A stretch of 64,000 nucleotides of DNA, from the NCBI GenBank assembly GCA_018350325.1, contig JAEVLN010000003.1:5163758-5227757 (forward strand), in the 5' to 3' direction. Every line of letters starts with the position of its first letter. Position 1 is the first letter of the stretch. The notes below the pieces were generated by a model that ran no database searches, was not told the origin of the DNA, and saw only the letters and a program-made list of their open reading frames with translations. The DNA is from Globodera rostochiensis (lineage: Eukaryota > Nematoda > Chromadorea > Rhabditida > Heteroderidae). Position numbers and translations under genes: made by a program. Below, piece by piece: positions 11,800 through 23,002 of this stretch.

Positions 11800-13065
11800 G
11801 TGAGTTTTTTTGAAGGGAATAAGCAAAACTAATGCCATAAATAGAAGAATTTTCGGTAATCATAAAGAATGGGGATTCCGAGAAAATTTTTAAAAAAATT
11901 TTGGACGTTTAAAATTTCAAATGCATGTTTTTTAGGGTTAAACTATGCGTAGAACACGAAGCCGAACTTTCGAATTCTACGCAGAAAACCCGGGAACCAC
12001 CTTTTCAATATTTTATTGTAAAAAAATTTAGAAAATCCTTTTTTCAAAAAATTCGGGTCCGAGGTTCAACTCGAGCAAGGAGTTCAGATTCGGATTCTAG
12101 TCCCATTTGTAACGACTTATAAAATGTTTATTTTTTGAAAAAAAATTCGGAACCTCATTCTTTAGGATTACCGAATTTTCAGTTCTGAGTACGAATGGAT
12201 TTGGATTCAAACAGAACACAGACTAAACATTGAAATTGTTGCTTTTTTCTTTTCAATTTGGGTCTTGTTTTCCCGAAGCTTTGGCGTTGGTAAATATCTA
12301 TGTTCCCTTTTTTGCCCGGGTATAAGAAAGACTTAAATCATTCGAAAAGCCTAAATTCAACCATTACTAGTGCGTTTTTGAGACTTCGAGGCCTGTTGGA
12401 AATGTGGATGTGTGGCGGTCGTTGAGCAAAAAAAAAGGGAAAATTCGGGGTACTAAAGCGCCTCCGGAAAAAATATCGGGTTGGCTTTTATGAAGCTTGA
12501 GAAAAAAAGTGGGTGCAGTTTAACTCTGGACGGCTGTGTATTCAGATCCCCGACCGTGTTAATTATTTTTTCAGACTTTCTCTGAACATTTACGGTGGTT
12601 GTTAAACAATTCTCAAAATCTTGTTTCTCTATTTTTTGCTTGTGGCCCTTTTTAGGCCTATTTTAAGCTTCTGGGAGGGGGGGGGGGGTGGGAGTCGGCG
12701 GTGCCGATAGGCGTCGCCGAGAAATTTTTAAAAATTTGATTCTTTTTTGACAACCGAAACCGGAAAACCGGTACTTCCAGTTTCGGTTAGCCGGTTTTAC
12801 GACGGAGACACATATAGCGGCGAGCATCAAACCGTTTTAGCAAAAGCAATGAATACCGAGATGTTGTAAATGAGTCCGTCTTTATAGACCGATGAGGGCA
12901 GACACAAAATCGATCAGTTTTTGCCTGGGGAGGCAGAGAAGCAAAAACTATTTGGGCACATTGGTGCATCAATTTTTATAAGCATTCGAGGCTTTTTGCA
13001 GGTTTTGACATAATAATGACAAATCTTAAAAACCTGATTTGAACTAAGCTTTTTATCAAAATTTC
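11800..13065. other. Non-coding outer part of the right arm
   Basis: Mirror of 1-1267: one GC hairpin copy at about 12695-12721 next to a G-run, otherwise AT-rich sequence without a supportable gene. Confidence 0.6.
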
Positions 13066-13159
13066 TGACCAACAAAAGCTTTACAATGTGCGGGAAAGAA
13101 ACACTTTCAATATTTAGCCCATTTCAGTTTAAATTCCACCCAAATTCCGTTCGGCTCAT

Positions 13160-13919
13160 TCACTTTTTGCCTTTTTTGCTCACTCGGGCCCTTCGTTTGC
13201 GTCGTCTGAAAATTAGAAATAAACAAATATTTTATTTAAACGATAATAATTTCATTTTGTCTTACCCGCCATCGTCGATGCCCCCGTCTTCGAAGTAAAT
13301 GGAAATGCGATTCCATTGGCAAAAGCAACCCAATTCAGCCGCCTCATTTTCCCACTCGGCCCATTTTTCGTCGTCGCGCTCAATTGGACGGCGAATCAAC
13401 AGCCATTTGTCTTTTTTAAGGTGTCGAAACTCCAATCGCTCCCCCGTCAAATTGTTCGCCAATTCAAATGGCTTAATGTCCTTACCAACCATGTAAAGGC
13501 CGATGAAGAAATTGACCTGTTCGAACGAATCGACAAATGCCTAGAGGTTACAAAGGAATTTAAAGGGAAAAAGCAGAAAAAATCACCATTTTGAGTCCTT
13601 CCATTCTTTCCGGATGAAAAATGCATCGCAACACCTTCGGAAGGCCATCCCCGCGGGGCGTATGCAACCATTTGGCCACAGCTTGTTTAGCAGAAGCGCC
13701 GGCACTGTCATCGGCCGGAAACTCGAGGAAATGACAAAAGTCGATCACTCGGAGCCTTGCACAATTGCGAAGAACGGTCGGAGAGAAAAGGCGCAAACGG
13801 TCGAGTGTAGAGGAATTCAAGTCAAATCCGCAAATGTTGTCTTTGATCAGAGGCCAAATCTTTTTCCAAATGATTTGCCAACTGCGGTCTTCGTCGGTGT
13901 CTGTCCCAATGTAAAGAGT
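13160..13919 (-). pseudogene. F-box-like family gene truncated at its 5' side
   Basis: Reverse-strand exons: partial exon 3 13587-13919 (from [16 protein letters not shown] through [16 protein letters not shown]), exon 4 13266-13540 ([24 protein letters not shown]) and exon 5 13160-13205. Splice borders GTGATT/CTAG and GTAAGA/CAG are intact and the frame stays open. In exon 5 a deletion shifts the frame relative to paralogues, replacing the usual [13 protein letters not shown] by GRRKRRARVSKKGKK, which is still strongly basic. Exons 1, 2 and the start of exon 3 are missing: at 13919 the sequence turns into another family member on the opposite strand. A product cannot be made without an unseen start. 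Confidence 0.75.
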
Positions 13920-15085
13920 CGCGCAATTAAAGGGAATGGCGCCGAAATTGTCAAATGCATTGGCAGTAAAGTCGAGCGTCGACTGCCAATTCCACAAGAG
14001 CCGCTTCCAAACAATGTGATCGGATTTGAACGCATTACGATAAGGTCTTAAATTGTTTCTGAAAGCTCTAAACAATATTTCAGTTTTAGTTACATCGACC
14101 AAAGTGTCATCGAATTTATCGAACTCATTCGTCCGCTTTTCGACTCCAATGGGACCAATCTTTGGATTGGAACAGCCAACAACCAAAAGCGCAGTTGGCA
14201 AATCATTTGGCAACAAATTTGGCCTCTGATCAATGACAACATTTGCGGACTTGACTTGTTTGACTTCTATTCCTCCATCTTCGAGCGTTTGCGTCACTTC
14301 TCTCCGAGCATTCTCCGCGATTGCCCAAAGCTCCGAATGATCGAATTCCTTAATCTTCCCGAATTCCCGCCTGGTGACAGTGCCGGTGCTTCTTCTGGGC
14401 AAGCTTTGGCTAAATGGTTGCACACGCCCCGCGGGGACGGACTTCCGAAAGTGTTGCGATGCTTTTTTCGTTCGAGGCGAATGAAGGGGCTCAAACTGGT
14501 AAGTTTTTGAATTTGTTTTATTGGGCTCTGTTTTAATTCTTTTGTTCCGCTTAAGGAATTTGCCAGTTCGACCGATCCGGTCAATTTCATCGTCTGTCGT
14601 TTTAATCGTTGGGCTTCTGTTGGCATTGTGCCATTTGAACTGACAAACAATTTGACGGGGGAGCGATTGGAGTTGCGACGCCATAACGAAGACTTTTGGC
14701 TGTTGGTTCGTTGTCCGATTGAACGCGACGTAAAGAAATGGGCCGAGTGGGAGAATGAGGCGGTTGAGTGGAATTGGTGTCCGTGGAATTGCATCTCCAT
14801 TACGTTCAACAACAGTTACATCGGCGACGAGTAAGTAATCAATATTCAAAAAAAGATTTGAATTGCGTGTTCTCGTCATTTCGCACATACCTAGACTATG
14901 TACAAAACATCTGATTTTCTATTTTTGAGTTATAAAATAGATATACATTTTTTAAATCGGTCCGAAAAATCCGGGGCTCTAATGCACTTTATGAGTTCAA
15001 TCAGATTTTGTGAGACTTAACTAAACGTCCCACGCCCATTTCCTTTATTTTCAGAATGTTCGACGCAAACGAAGGTCCGAGCTAA
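13919..15085 (+). pseudogene. F-box-like family gene truncated at its 5' side (palindrome 2, left arm)
   Basis: Exons: partial exon 2 13919-14044 (from [12 protein letters not shown] through [20 protein letters not shown]), exon 3 14090-14498 ([29 protein letters not shown]), exon 4 14556-14830 ([26 protein letters not shown]) and exon 5 15055-15085. All junctions are GT-AG and open. A stop after DANEGPS removes the basic tail seen in 9094-10792. The F-box-like half of exon 2 and exon 1 are absent because the sequence switches at 13919 to an inverted paralogue. The right-arm copy (23003-24317) keeps the whole of exon 2. Confidence 0.75.
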
Positions 15086-16781
15086 GCCCAAAAAGAGAAA
15101 GAACTGAGTACGAATGGATTTGGATTCAAACAGAACACAGACTAAACATTGAAATTGTTACTTTTTAATTTGAACCTTTTTTTCGCCGAAGCATTGGCGT
15201 TGGAGAAATTTTTTGCTTTTTTTTTTGCCCGGGTATAAGCAGTGTTTCCTGGGGTTCCATTTTTTCTGGCAATTCCGGATTTTCGAGGAACTGGTTCCAA
15301 ATTCGAAAAATTTAAATGGGGCCAAAAATATTTTTAAAACCGGAACCGGGAAATCACTGGGTTTAAGACAGGGCTGCGATTCGTACTTGAATGGCAAGTA
15401 CAGTGCTTGAAAATGGACCCTCGTACTTAAAAATTGAAATGTGCTTATTTTCAAGAATGTACTTGAAAAATGAGAATCTGGCGGGAGTGTGGAAATTTAG
15501 GGATTTTAATGGGAATATTTTTGTTTTGGCATTGTGAAAAATTTTTTTTTGAAAAATTAAAATCGCAAATTTTTAAAATTTGTTCGCAATTTTCTTAACA
15601 AAAAATGTTAATAGTAGAAAATTTCCCGACGGTGCCTATCGGCGTCGCCGTCGGACCCACCTACAACAAAATCCCAGGCTAAATACGGTGCCGTTCTAGG
15701 GTAGACCAAAAATTGACCCCAAATTGGTTTTGGAGAAAATTTTTTTGAGTGTACTTGGATTTCGTAAAATTGCCCATTATGTACTTGAGAACCAACATGC
15801 TTGTACTTGGGAATTGACTTTACCCGATCGCAGCCCTGGTTTAAGAGTATTTTCCAAAAATTAATTTTGGCCTAAAAATCATTCGAAAAGGACAAATTCG
15901 ACCATTAGACTTGTCTTTCCATTGTAATTTTGTGCTTCGATATTTTGAGGCCTTAGAATATTCAAAAATGGTTGGGGGTGTGGCTCGGCCGATAGCAAAA
16001 AAAAAAAGAAAGAAAAAAACCCGTTTTGTGAGAAACTTCGCCCATTCGAGAACATTCGGTGTTTAGTTTTCTATGTGCCTTTGGCCAATCCAAAAAACTC
16101 GACTCGAATAAAATGTATTCGACGCTCTCACCGATATGAGCATGTTCGGCCCCGTCCCGTCTCCGGGTCCAGCTGGGGATGGCGACAACGGCAGCTGGTG
16201 CAACGAATTGATTCATGAATATGACAAAAAATGAAGATTTGACCAAAAGAAAAAAGCCGATCAAAATTTGTCAGTTATCAGAGGAATATGATTTGGATCA
16301 AGATTCTAATTAACCCCCGGTTTAAGAATCAATCAAAAAAAGTCTTAAATCTCTGTAAATAATGTCGGGTTTCTATGTGCCTTTGGCCAACCCAAAAAAC
16401 TGAACGAATAAATTTAATTTAATTCTCTGATTATACCGCATATCACAGCCCCTTCAATCACTTCCCGACTTACTGCTCGCCAATGTTTTTGACCTTTTCA
16501 ATTTTTATCGGGCAATCATCTGCCCGTCCTCAACACATATTCTCTCAGAATTTGCCCCATTCACACTTTGCATTTGCCCCCCCCCCTGTCTTACATTTCC
16601 ATTTTCCTTTGTCCAACTTTTATATTATCAAAATCTTCACAAAATTAGAAAAATAAGGACGAAGGCCTCAAATAAGGACAAATCTTACAAATAAGGACAT
16701 AAGATTGGCACCCCTCAAATAAGGACAAATCTTATAAGGACAGTTACGACCTCTGAAAAAAGGCAGAACAACCGCCAAATT
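15086..16781. other. Intergenic repeats (left arm); no gene seen
   Basis: Holds a GC hairpin variant at 15626-15654, and at 16655-16756 a cluster of aaataaggacaaat motifs with the end sequence ttggcacccct and a second end ...acgacctctg. On the other strand these read as the hAT-like ends aggggtgccaa and cagaggtcg seen again at 42990-43474. A 100-codon open frame on the reverse strand at 15962-16264 is mirrored at 21827-22129 but its last third differs in frame between the arms, so I do not call it a gene. Confidence 0.5.
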
Positions 16782-19700
16782 AAAAATAAAATTTTCAGAA
16801 ATTAAACTAAATCAATTTTTAGATGGTGCATGCTTGTCCAAATTACTCTCGCCGTCTGACTCTCTCTTTTTAGTACATTATTACCAAAAATAAAATTTTC
16901 AGAAATTAAACTAAAATTTTTAGATGGGGTGCATTCTTGTCCAAATTACTCTCGCCGTTTGACTCTCTCTTTTTAGTACACTATTTCTCCGAAAAATAAA
17001 ATTTTCAGAGATTAAACTAAAACAATTTTTAGATGGGGTGCATTCTTGTGCAAATTACTCTCGCCGTCTGACTCTCTCTTTTTAGTACACTATTTCTCCA
17101 AAAAAAAATTTTCAGAAATAAACTAAAACAATCTTTAGATGGGGTGCATTCTTGTCCAAATTACTCTCGCCGTTTGACTCTCTCTTTTTAGTACACTATT
17201 TATCCAAAAAATAAAATTTTCAGAAATTAAACTAAAACAATTTTTAGATGGGGTGCACTCTTGTCCAAATTACTCTCGCCGTCTGACTCTCTCTTTTTAG
17301 TACACTATTTCTCCGAAAAATAAAATGTTCAGAAATTAAACTAAAACAATTTTTAGATGGGGTGCATGCTTGTCCAAATTACTCTCGCCGTCTGACTCTC
17401 TCTTTTTAGTACATTATTTCACCAAAAAATAAAATTTTCAGAAATTAAACTAAAACAATTTTTAGATGGGGTGCATTCTTGTCCAAATTACTCTCGCCGT
17501 TTGACTCTCTCTTTTTAGTACACTATTTCTCCGAAAAATAAAATTTTCAGAGATTAAACTAAAACAATTTTTAGATGGGGTGCATTCTTGTGCAAATTAC
17601 TCTCGCCGTCTGACTCTCTCTTTTTAGTACACTATTTCTCCAAAAAAAAATTTTCAGAAATAAACTAAAACAATCTTTAGATGGGGTGCATTCTTGTCCA
17701 AATTACTCTCGCCGTTTGACTCTCTCTTTTTAGTACACTATTTATCCAAAAAATAAAATTTTCAGAAATTAAACTAAAACAATTTTTAGATGGGGTGCAC
17801 TCTTGTCCAAATTACTCTCGCCGTCTGACTCTCTCTTTTTAGTACACTATTTCTCCGAAAAATAAAATGTTCAGAAATTAAACTAAAACAATTTTTAGAT
17901 GGGGTGCATTCTTGTCCAAATTACTCTCGCCGTCTGACTCTCTCTTTTTATTACACTATTTCTCCAAAAAATAAAATTAAATTAAACTAAAACAATTTTT
18001 AGTAGATGGGGTGCACTCTTCCAAATTACTCTCGCCGTCTGACTCTCTCTTTTTAGCACACTAATCTCCAAAAATAAATTTCAGAAATTAAACTAAAATT
18101 TTTAGATGGGGTGCATGCTTGTCCAAATTACTCTCGCCGTCTGACTCTCTCTTTTTAGTACACTATTTCTCCAAAAAAAAATTTTCAGAAATAAACTAAA
18201 ACAATCTTTAGATGGGGTGCATTCTTGTCCAAATTACTCTCGCCGTCTGACTCTCTCTTTTTAGCACACTAATCTCCAAAAAATAAAATTTTCAGAAATT
18301 AAACTAAAACAATTTTTAGATGGGGTGCATGCTTGTCCAAATTACTCTCGCCGTCTGACTCTCTCTTTTTAGTACACTATTTCTCCAAAAAAAAATTTTC
18401 AGAAATAAACTAAAACAATCTTCAGATGGGGTGCATTCTTGTCCAAATTACTCTCGCCGTTTGACTCTCTCTTTTTAGTACATTATTTCACCAAAAAATA
18501 AAATTTTCAGAAATTAAACTAAAACAATTTTTAGATGGGGTGCATTCTTGTCCAAATTACTCTCGCCGTTTGACTCTCTCTTTTTAGTACACTATTTCTC
18601 CGAAAAATAAAATTTTCAGAGATTAAACTAAAACAATTTTTAGATGGGGTGCATTCTTGTGCAAATTACTCTCGCCGTCTGACTCTCTCTTTTTAGTACA
18701 CTATTTCTCCAAAAAAAAATTTTCAGAAATAAACTAAAACAATCTTTAGATGGGGTGCATTCTTGTCCAAATTACTCTCGCCGTTTGACTCTCTCTTTTT
18801 AGTACACTATTTATCCAAAAAATAAAATTTTCAGAAATTAAACTAAAACAATTTTTAGATGGGGTGCACTCTTGTCCAAATTACTCTCGCCGTCTGACTC
18901 TCTCTTTTTAGTACACTATTTCTCCGAAAAATAAAATGTTCAGAAATTAAACTAAAACAATTTTTAGATGGGGTGCATTCTTGTCCAAATTACTCTCGCC
19001 GTCTGACTCTCTCTTTTTATTACACTATTTCTCCAAAAAATAAAATTAAATTAAACTAAAACAATTTTTAGATGGGGTGCACTCTTGTCCAAATTACTCT
19101 CGCCGTCTGACTCTCTCTTTTTAGCACACTAATCTCCAAAAAATAAAATTTTCAGAAATTAAACTAAAACAATTTTTAGATGGGGTGCATGCTTGTCCAA
19201 ATTACTCTCGCCGCCGTGACTCTCTCTTTTTAGTACACTATTTCTCCAAAAAAAATTTTCAGAAATAAACTAAAAATCTTTAGATGGGGTGCATTCTTGT
19301 CCAAATTACTCTCGCCGTCTGACTCTCTTTTAGCACACTAATCTCCAAAAAATAAAATTTTCAGAAATTAAGTTTTAGTTTATTTCTGAAAATTTTTTTT
19401 TGGAGAAATAGTGTACTAAAAAGAGAGAGTCAGACGGCGAGAGTAATTTGCACAAGAATGCACCCCATCTAAAAATTGTTTTAGTTTAATCTCTGAAAAT
19501 TTTATTTTTCGGAGAAATAGTGTACTAAAAAGAGAGAGTAGTCAAACGGCGAGAGTAATTTGGACAAGAATGCCCCATCTAAAAATTGTTTTAGTTTAAT
19601 TTCTGAAAATTTTATTTTTTGGTGAAATAATACTAAAAGAGAGAGTCAAACGGCGAGAGTAATTTGGACAAGAATGCACCCCATCTAAATTGTTTTAGTT

Positions 19701-21312
19701 TATTGAAAATTTTTTTTTGGAGAAATAGTGTACTAAAAAGAGAGAGTCAGACGGCGAGAGTAATTTGGACAAGCATGCACCCCATCTAAAAATTGTTTTA
19801 GTTTAATTTCTGAAAATTTTATTTTTTGGAGATTAGTGTGCTAAAAAGAGAGAGTCAGACGGCGAGAGTAATTTGGACAAGAATGCACCCCATCTAAAGA
19901 TTGTTTTAGTTTATTTCTGAAAATTTTTTTTTGGAGAAATAGTGTACTAAAAAGAGAGAGTCAGACGGCGAGAGTAATTTGGACAAGCATGCACCCCATC
20001 TAAAAATTGTTTTAGTTTAATTTCTGAAAATTTTATTTTTTGGAGATTAGTGTGCTAAAAAGAGAGAGTCAGACGGCGAGAGTAATTTGGACAAGAGTGC
20101 ACCCCATTCTAAAAATTGTTTTAGTTTAATTTAATTTTATTTTTGGAGAAATAGTGTAATAAAAAGAGAGTCAGACGGCGAGAGTAATTTGGACAAGAAT
20201 GCACCCCATCTAAAAATTGTTTGTTTAATTTCTGAACATTTATTTTTCGGAGAAATAGTGTACTAAAAAGAGAGAGTCAGGGCGAGAGTAATTTGGACAA
20301 GAGTGCACCCCATCTAAAAATTGTTTTAGTTTAATTTCAAAATTTTATTTTTTGGATAAATAGTGTACTAAAAAGAGAGAGTCAAACGGCGAGAGTTTTG
20401 GACAAGAATGCACCCCATCTAAAGATTGTTTTAGTTTATTTCTGAAAATTTTTTGGAGAAATAGTGTACTAAAAAGAGAGAGTCAGACGGCGAGAGTAAT
20501 TTGCACAAGAATACCCCATCTAAAAATTGTAGTTTAATTTCTGAAAATTTTATTTTTCGGAGAAATAGTGTACTAAAAAGAGAGAGTCAAACGGCGAGAG
20601 TAATTTGGACAAGAATGCACCCCATCTAAAAATTGTTTTAGTTTAATTTCTGAAAATTTTATTTTTTGGTGAAATAATGTACTAAAAAGAGAGAGTCAGA
20701 CGGCGAGAGTAATTTGGACAAGCATGCACCCCATCTAAAAATTGTTTTAGTTTAATTTCTGAACATTTTATTTTTCGGAGAAATAGTGTACTAAAAAGAG
20801 AGAGTCAGACGGCGAGAGTAATTTGGACAAGAGTGCACCCCATCTAAAAATTGTTTTAGTTTAATTTCTGAAAATTTTATTTTTTGGATAAATAGTGTAC
20901 TAAAAAGAGAGAGTCAAACGGCGAGAGTAATTTGGAGGACAAGAATGCACCCCATCTAAAGATTGTTTTAGTTTATTTCTGAAAATTTTTTTGGAGAAAT
21001 AGTGTACTAAAAGAGAGAGTCAGACGGCGAGAGTAATTTGCACAAGAACACCCCATCTAAAAATTGTTTTAGTTTATCTGAAAATTTTATTTTTCGGAGA
21101 AATAGTGTACTAAAAAGAGAGAGTCAAACGGCGAGAGTAATTTGGACAAGAATGCACCCCATCTAAAAATTGTTTTAGTTTAATTTCTGAAAATTTTATT
21201 TTTTGGTGAAATAATGTACTAAAAAGAGAGAGTCAGACGGCGAGAGTAATTTGGACAAGCATGCACCCCATCTAAAAATTGATTTAGTTTAATTTCTGAA
21301 AATTTTATTTTT
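16782..21312. repeat. 109-bp satellite array with higher-order structure and orientation switch at ~19371
   Basis: Units of about 109 nt contain agatggggtgcattcttg, ctctcgccgtctgactctc and ttttagtacactatttc. About 24 units run forward, then about 18 in reverse complement. Variant units recur in the same order: the version with cagagattaaac and gtgcaaattac appears at about 17007, 17549 and 18618, i.e. at steps of ~540 and ~1070, indicating a higher-order unit of five monomers. The reverse half has far more small indels than the forward half. Two diverged units occur alone at 40937-41135. Confidence 0.93.
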
Positions 21313-23002
21313 AATTTGGCGGTTCTGCCTTTTTTCAGAGGTCGTAACTGTCCTTATAAGATTTGTCCTTATTTGAGGGGTGCCAATCTTATGTCCTTAT
21401 TTGTAAGATTTGTCCTTATTTGAGGCCTTCGTCCTTATTTTTCTAATTTTGTGAAGATTTTGATAATATAAAAGTTGGACAAAGGAAAATGGAAATGTAA
21501 GACAGGGGGGGGGGCAAATGCAAAGTGTGAATGGGGCAAATTCTGAGAGAATATGTGTTGAGGACGGGCAGATGATTGCCCGATAAAAATTGAAAAGGTC
21601 AAAAACATTGGCGAGCAGTAAGTCGGGAAGTGATTGAAGGGGCTGTGATATGCGGTATAATCAGAGAATTAAATTAAATTTATTCGTTCAGTTTTTTGGG
21701 TTGGCCAAAGGCACATAGAAACCCGACATTATTTACAGAGATTTAAGACTTTTTTTGATTGATTCTTAAACCGGGGGTTAATTAGAATCTTGATCCAAAT
21801 CATATTCCTCTGATAACTGACAAATTTTGATCGGCTTTTTTCTTTTGGTCAAATCTTCATTTTTTGTCATATTCATGAATCAATTCGTTGCACCAGCTGC
21901 CGTTGTCGCCATCCCCAGCTGGACCCGGAGACGGGACGGGGCCGAACATGCTCATATCGGTGAGAGCGTCGAATACATTTTATTCGAGTCGAGTTTTTTG
22001 GATTGGCCAAAGGCACATAGAAAAAAACTAAACACCGAATGTTCTCGAATGGGCGAAGTTTCTCACAACGGGTTTTTTTTCTTTCTTTTTTTTTTTGCTA
22101 TCGGCCGAGCCACACCCCCAACCATTTGAATATTCTAAGGCCTCAAAATATCGAAGCACATTACAATGGAAAGACAAGTCTAATGGTCGAATTTGTCCTT
22201 TTCGAATGATTTTTAGGCCAAAATTAATTTTTGGAAAATACTCTTAAACCAGGGCTGCGATCGGGTAAAGTCAATTCCCAAGTACAAGCATGTTGGTTCT
22301 CAAGTACATAATGGGCAATTTTACGAAATCCAAGTACACTCAAAAAAATTTTCTCCAAAACCAATTTGGGGTCAATTTTTGGTCTACCCTAGAACGGCAC
22401 CGTATTTAGCCTGGGATTTTGTTGTAGGTGGGTCCGACGGCGACGCCGATAGGCACCGTCGGGAAATTTTCTACTATTAACATTTTTTGTTAAGAAAATT
22501 GCGAACAAATTTTAAAAATTTGCGATTTTAATTTTTCAAAAAAAAATTTTTCACAATGCCAAAACAAAAATATTCCCATTAAAATCCCTAAATTTCCACA
22601 CTCCCGCCAGATTCTCATTTTTCAAGTACATTCTTGAAAATAAGCACATTTCAATTTTTAAGTACGAGGGTCCATTTTCAAGCACTGTACTTGCCATTCA
22701 AGTACGAATCGCAGCCCTGTCTTAAACCCAGTGATTTCCCGGTTCCGGTTTTAAAAATATTTTTGGCCCCATTTAAATTTTTCGAATTTGGAACCAGTTC
22801 CTCGAAAATCCGGAATTGCCAGAAAAAATGGAACCCCAGGAAACACTGCTTATACCCGGGCAAAAAAAAAAGCAAAAAATTTCTCCAACGCCAATGCTTC
22901 GGCGAAAAAAAGGTTCAAATTAAAAAGTAACAATTTCAATGTTTAGTCTGTGTTCTGTTTGAATCCAAATCCATTCGTACTCAGTTCTTTCTCTTTTTGG
23001 GC
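21313..23002. other. Intergenic repeats (right arm); no gene seen
   Basis: Mirror of 15086-16781: hAT-like end cluster at about 21337-21437, GC hairpin at about 22437-22465, and AT-rich sequence. No supportable gene. Confidence 0.5.

Larger units (their letters stand above)
1..13065. repeat. Palindrome 1: inverted repeat with ~6.5-kb arms
   Basis: The reverse complement of the first bases of the window reappears ending at 13065, and every feature on the left has a mirror image on the right (paired coordinates add up to 13066 or 13067). The step from 13066 to 13067 is explained by a C-run near 380 being 13 long on the left and 12 on the right. The turn-around is at about 6614 within a satellite array. 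The left arm has about 160 bases, or one more satellite unit, than the right. Each arm holds one full F-box-like gene, one orphan first exon and the same intergenic repeats. The left edge may lie outside the window. It could be a recent chromosomal inverted duplication or a fold-back assembly artefact. Confidence 0.95.

Noticed and set aside
13560..14888. 442-codon reverse-strand frame as one protein
   Set aside because: Two thirds are antisense to spliced exons of a family gene on the other strand; only the last third is sense. Reported as a junction instead.
15962..16264. 100-codon reverse-strand frame conserved in both arms
   Set aside because: Conservation is trivial inside a palindrome, and the final third differs in frame between the arms through small indels; no homology or splice support.
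16782..19371. CRISPR array (regularly spaced repeats)
   Set aside because: Units are contiguous 109-bp satellite monomers without unique spacers, and the genome is eukaryotic.
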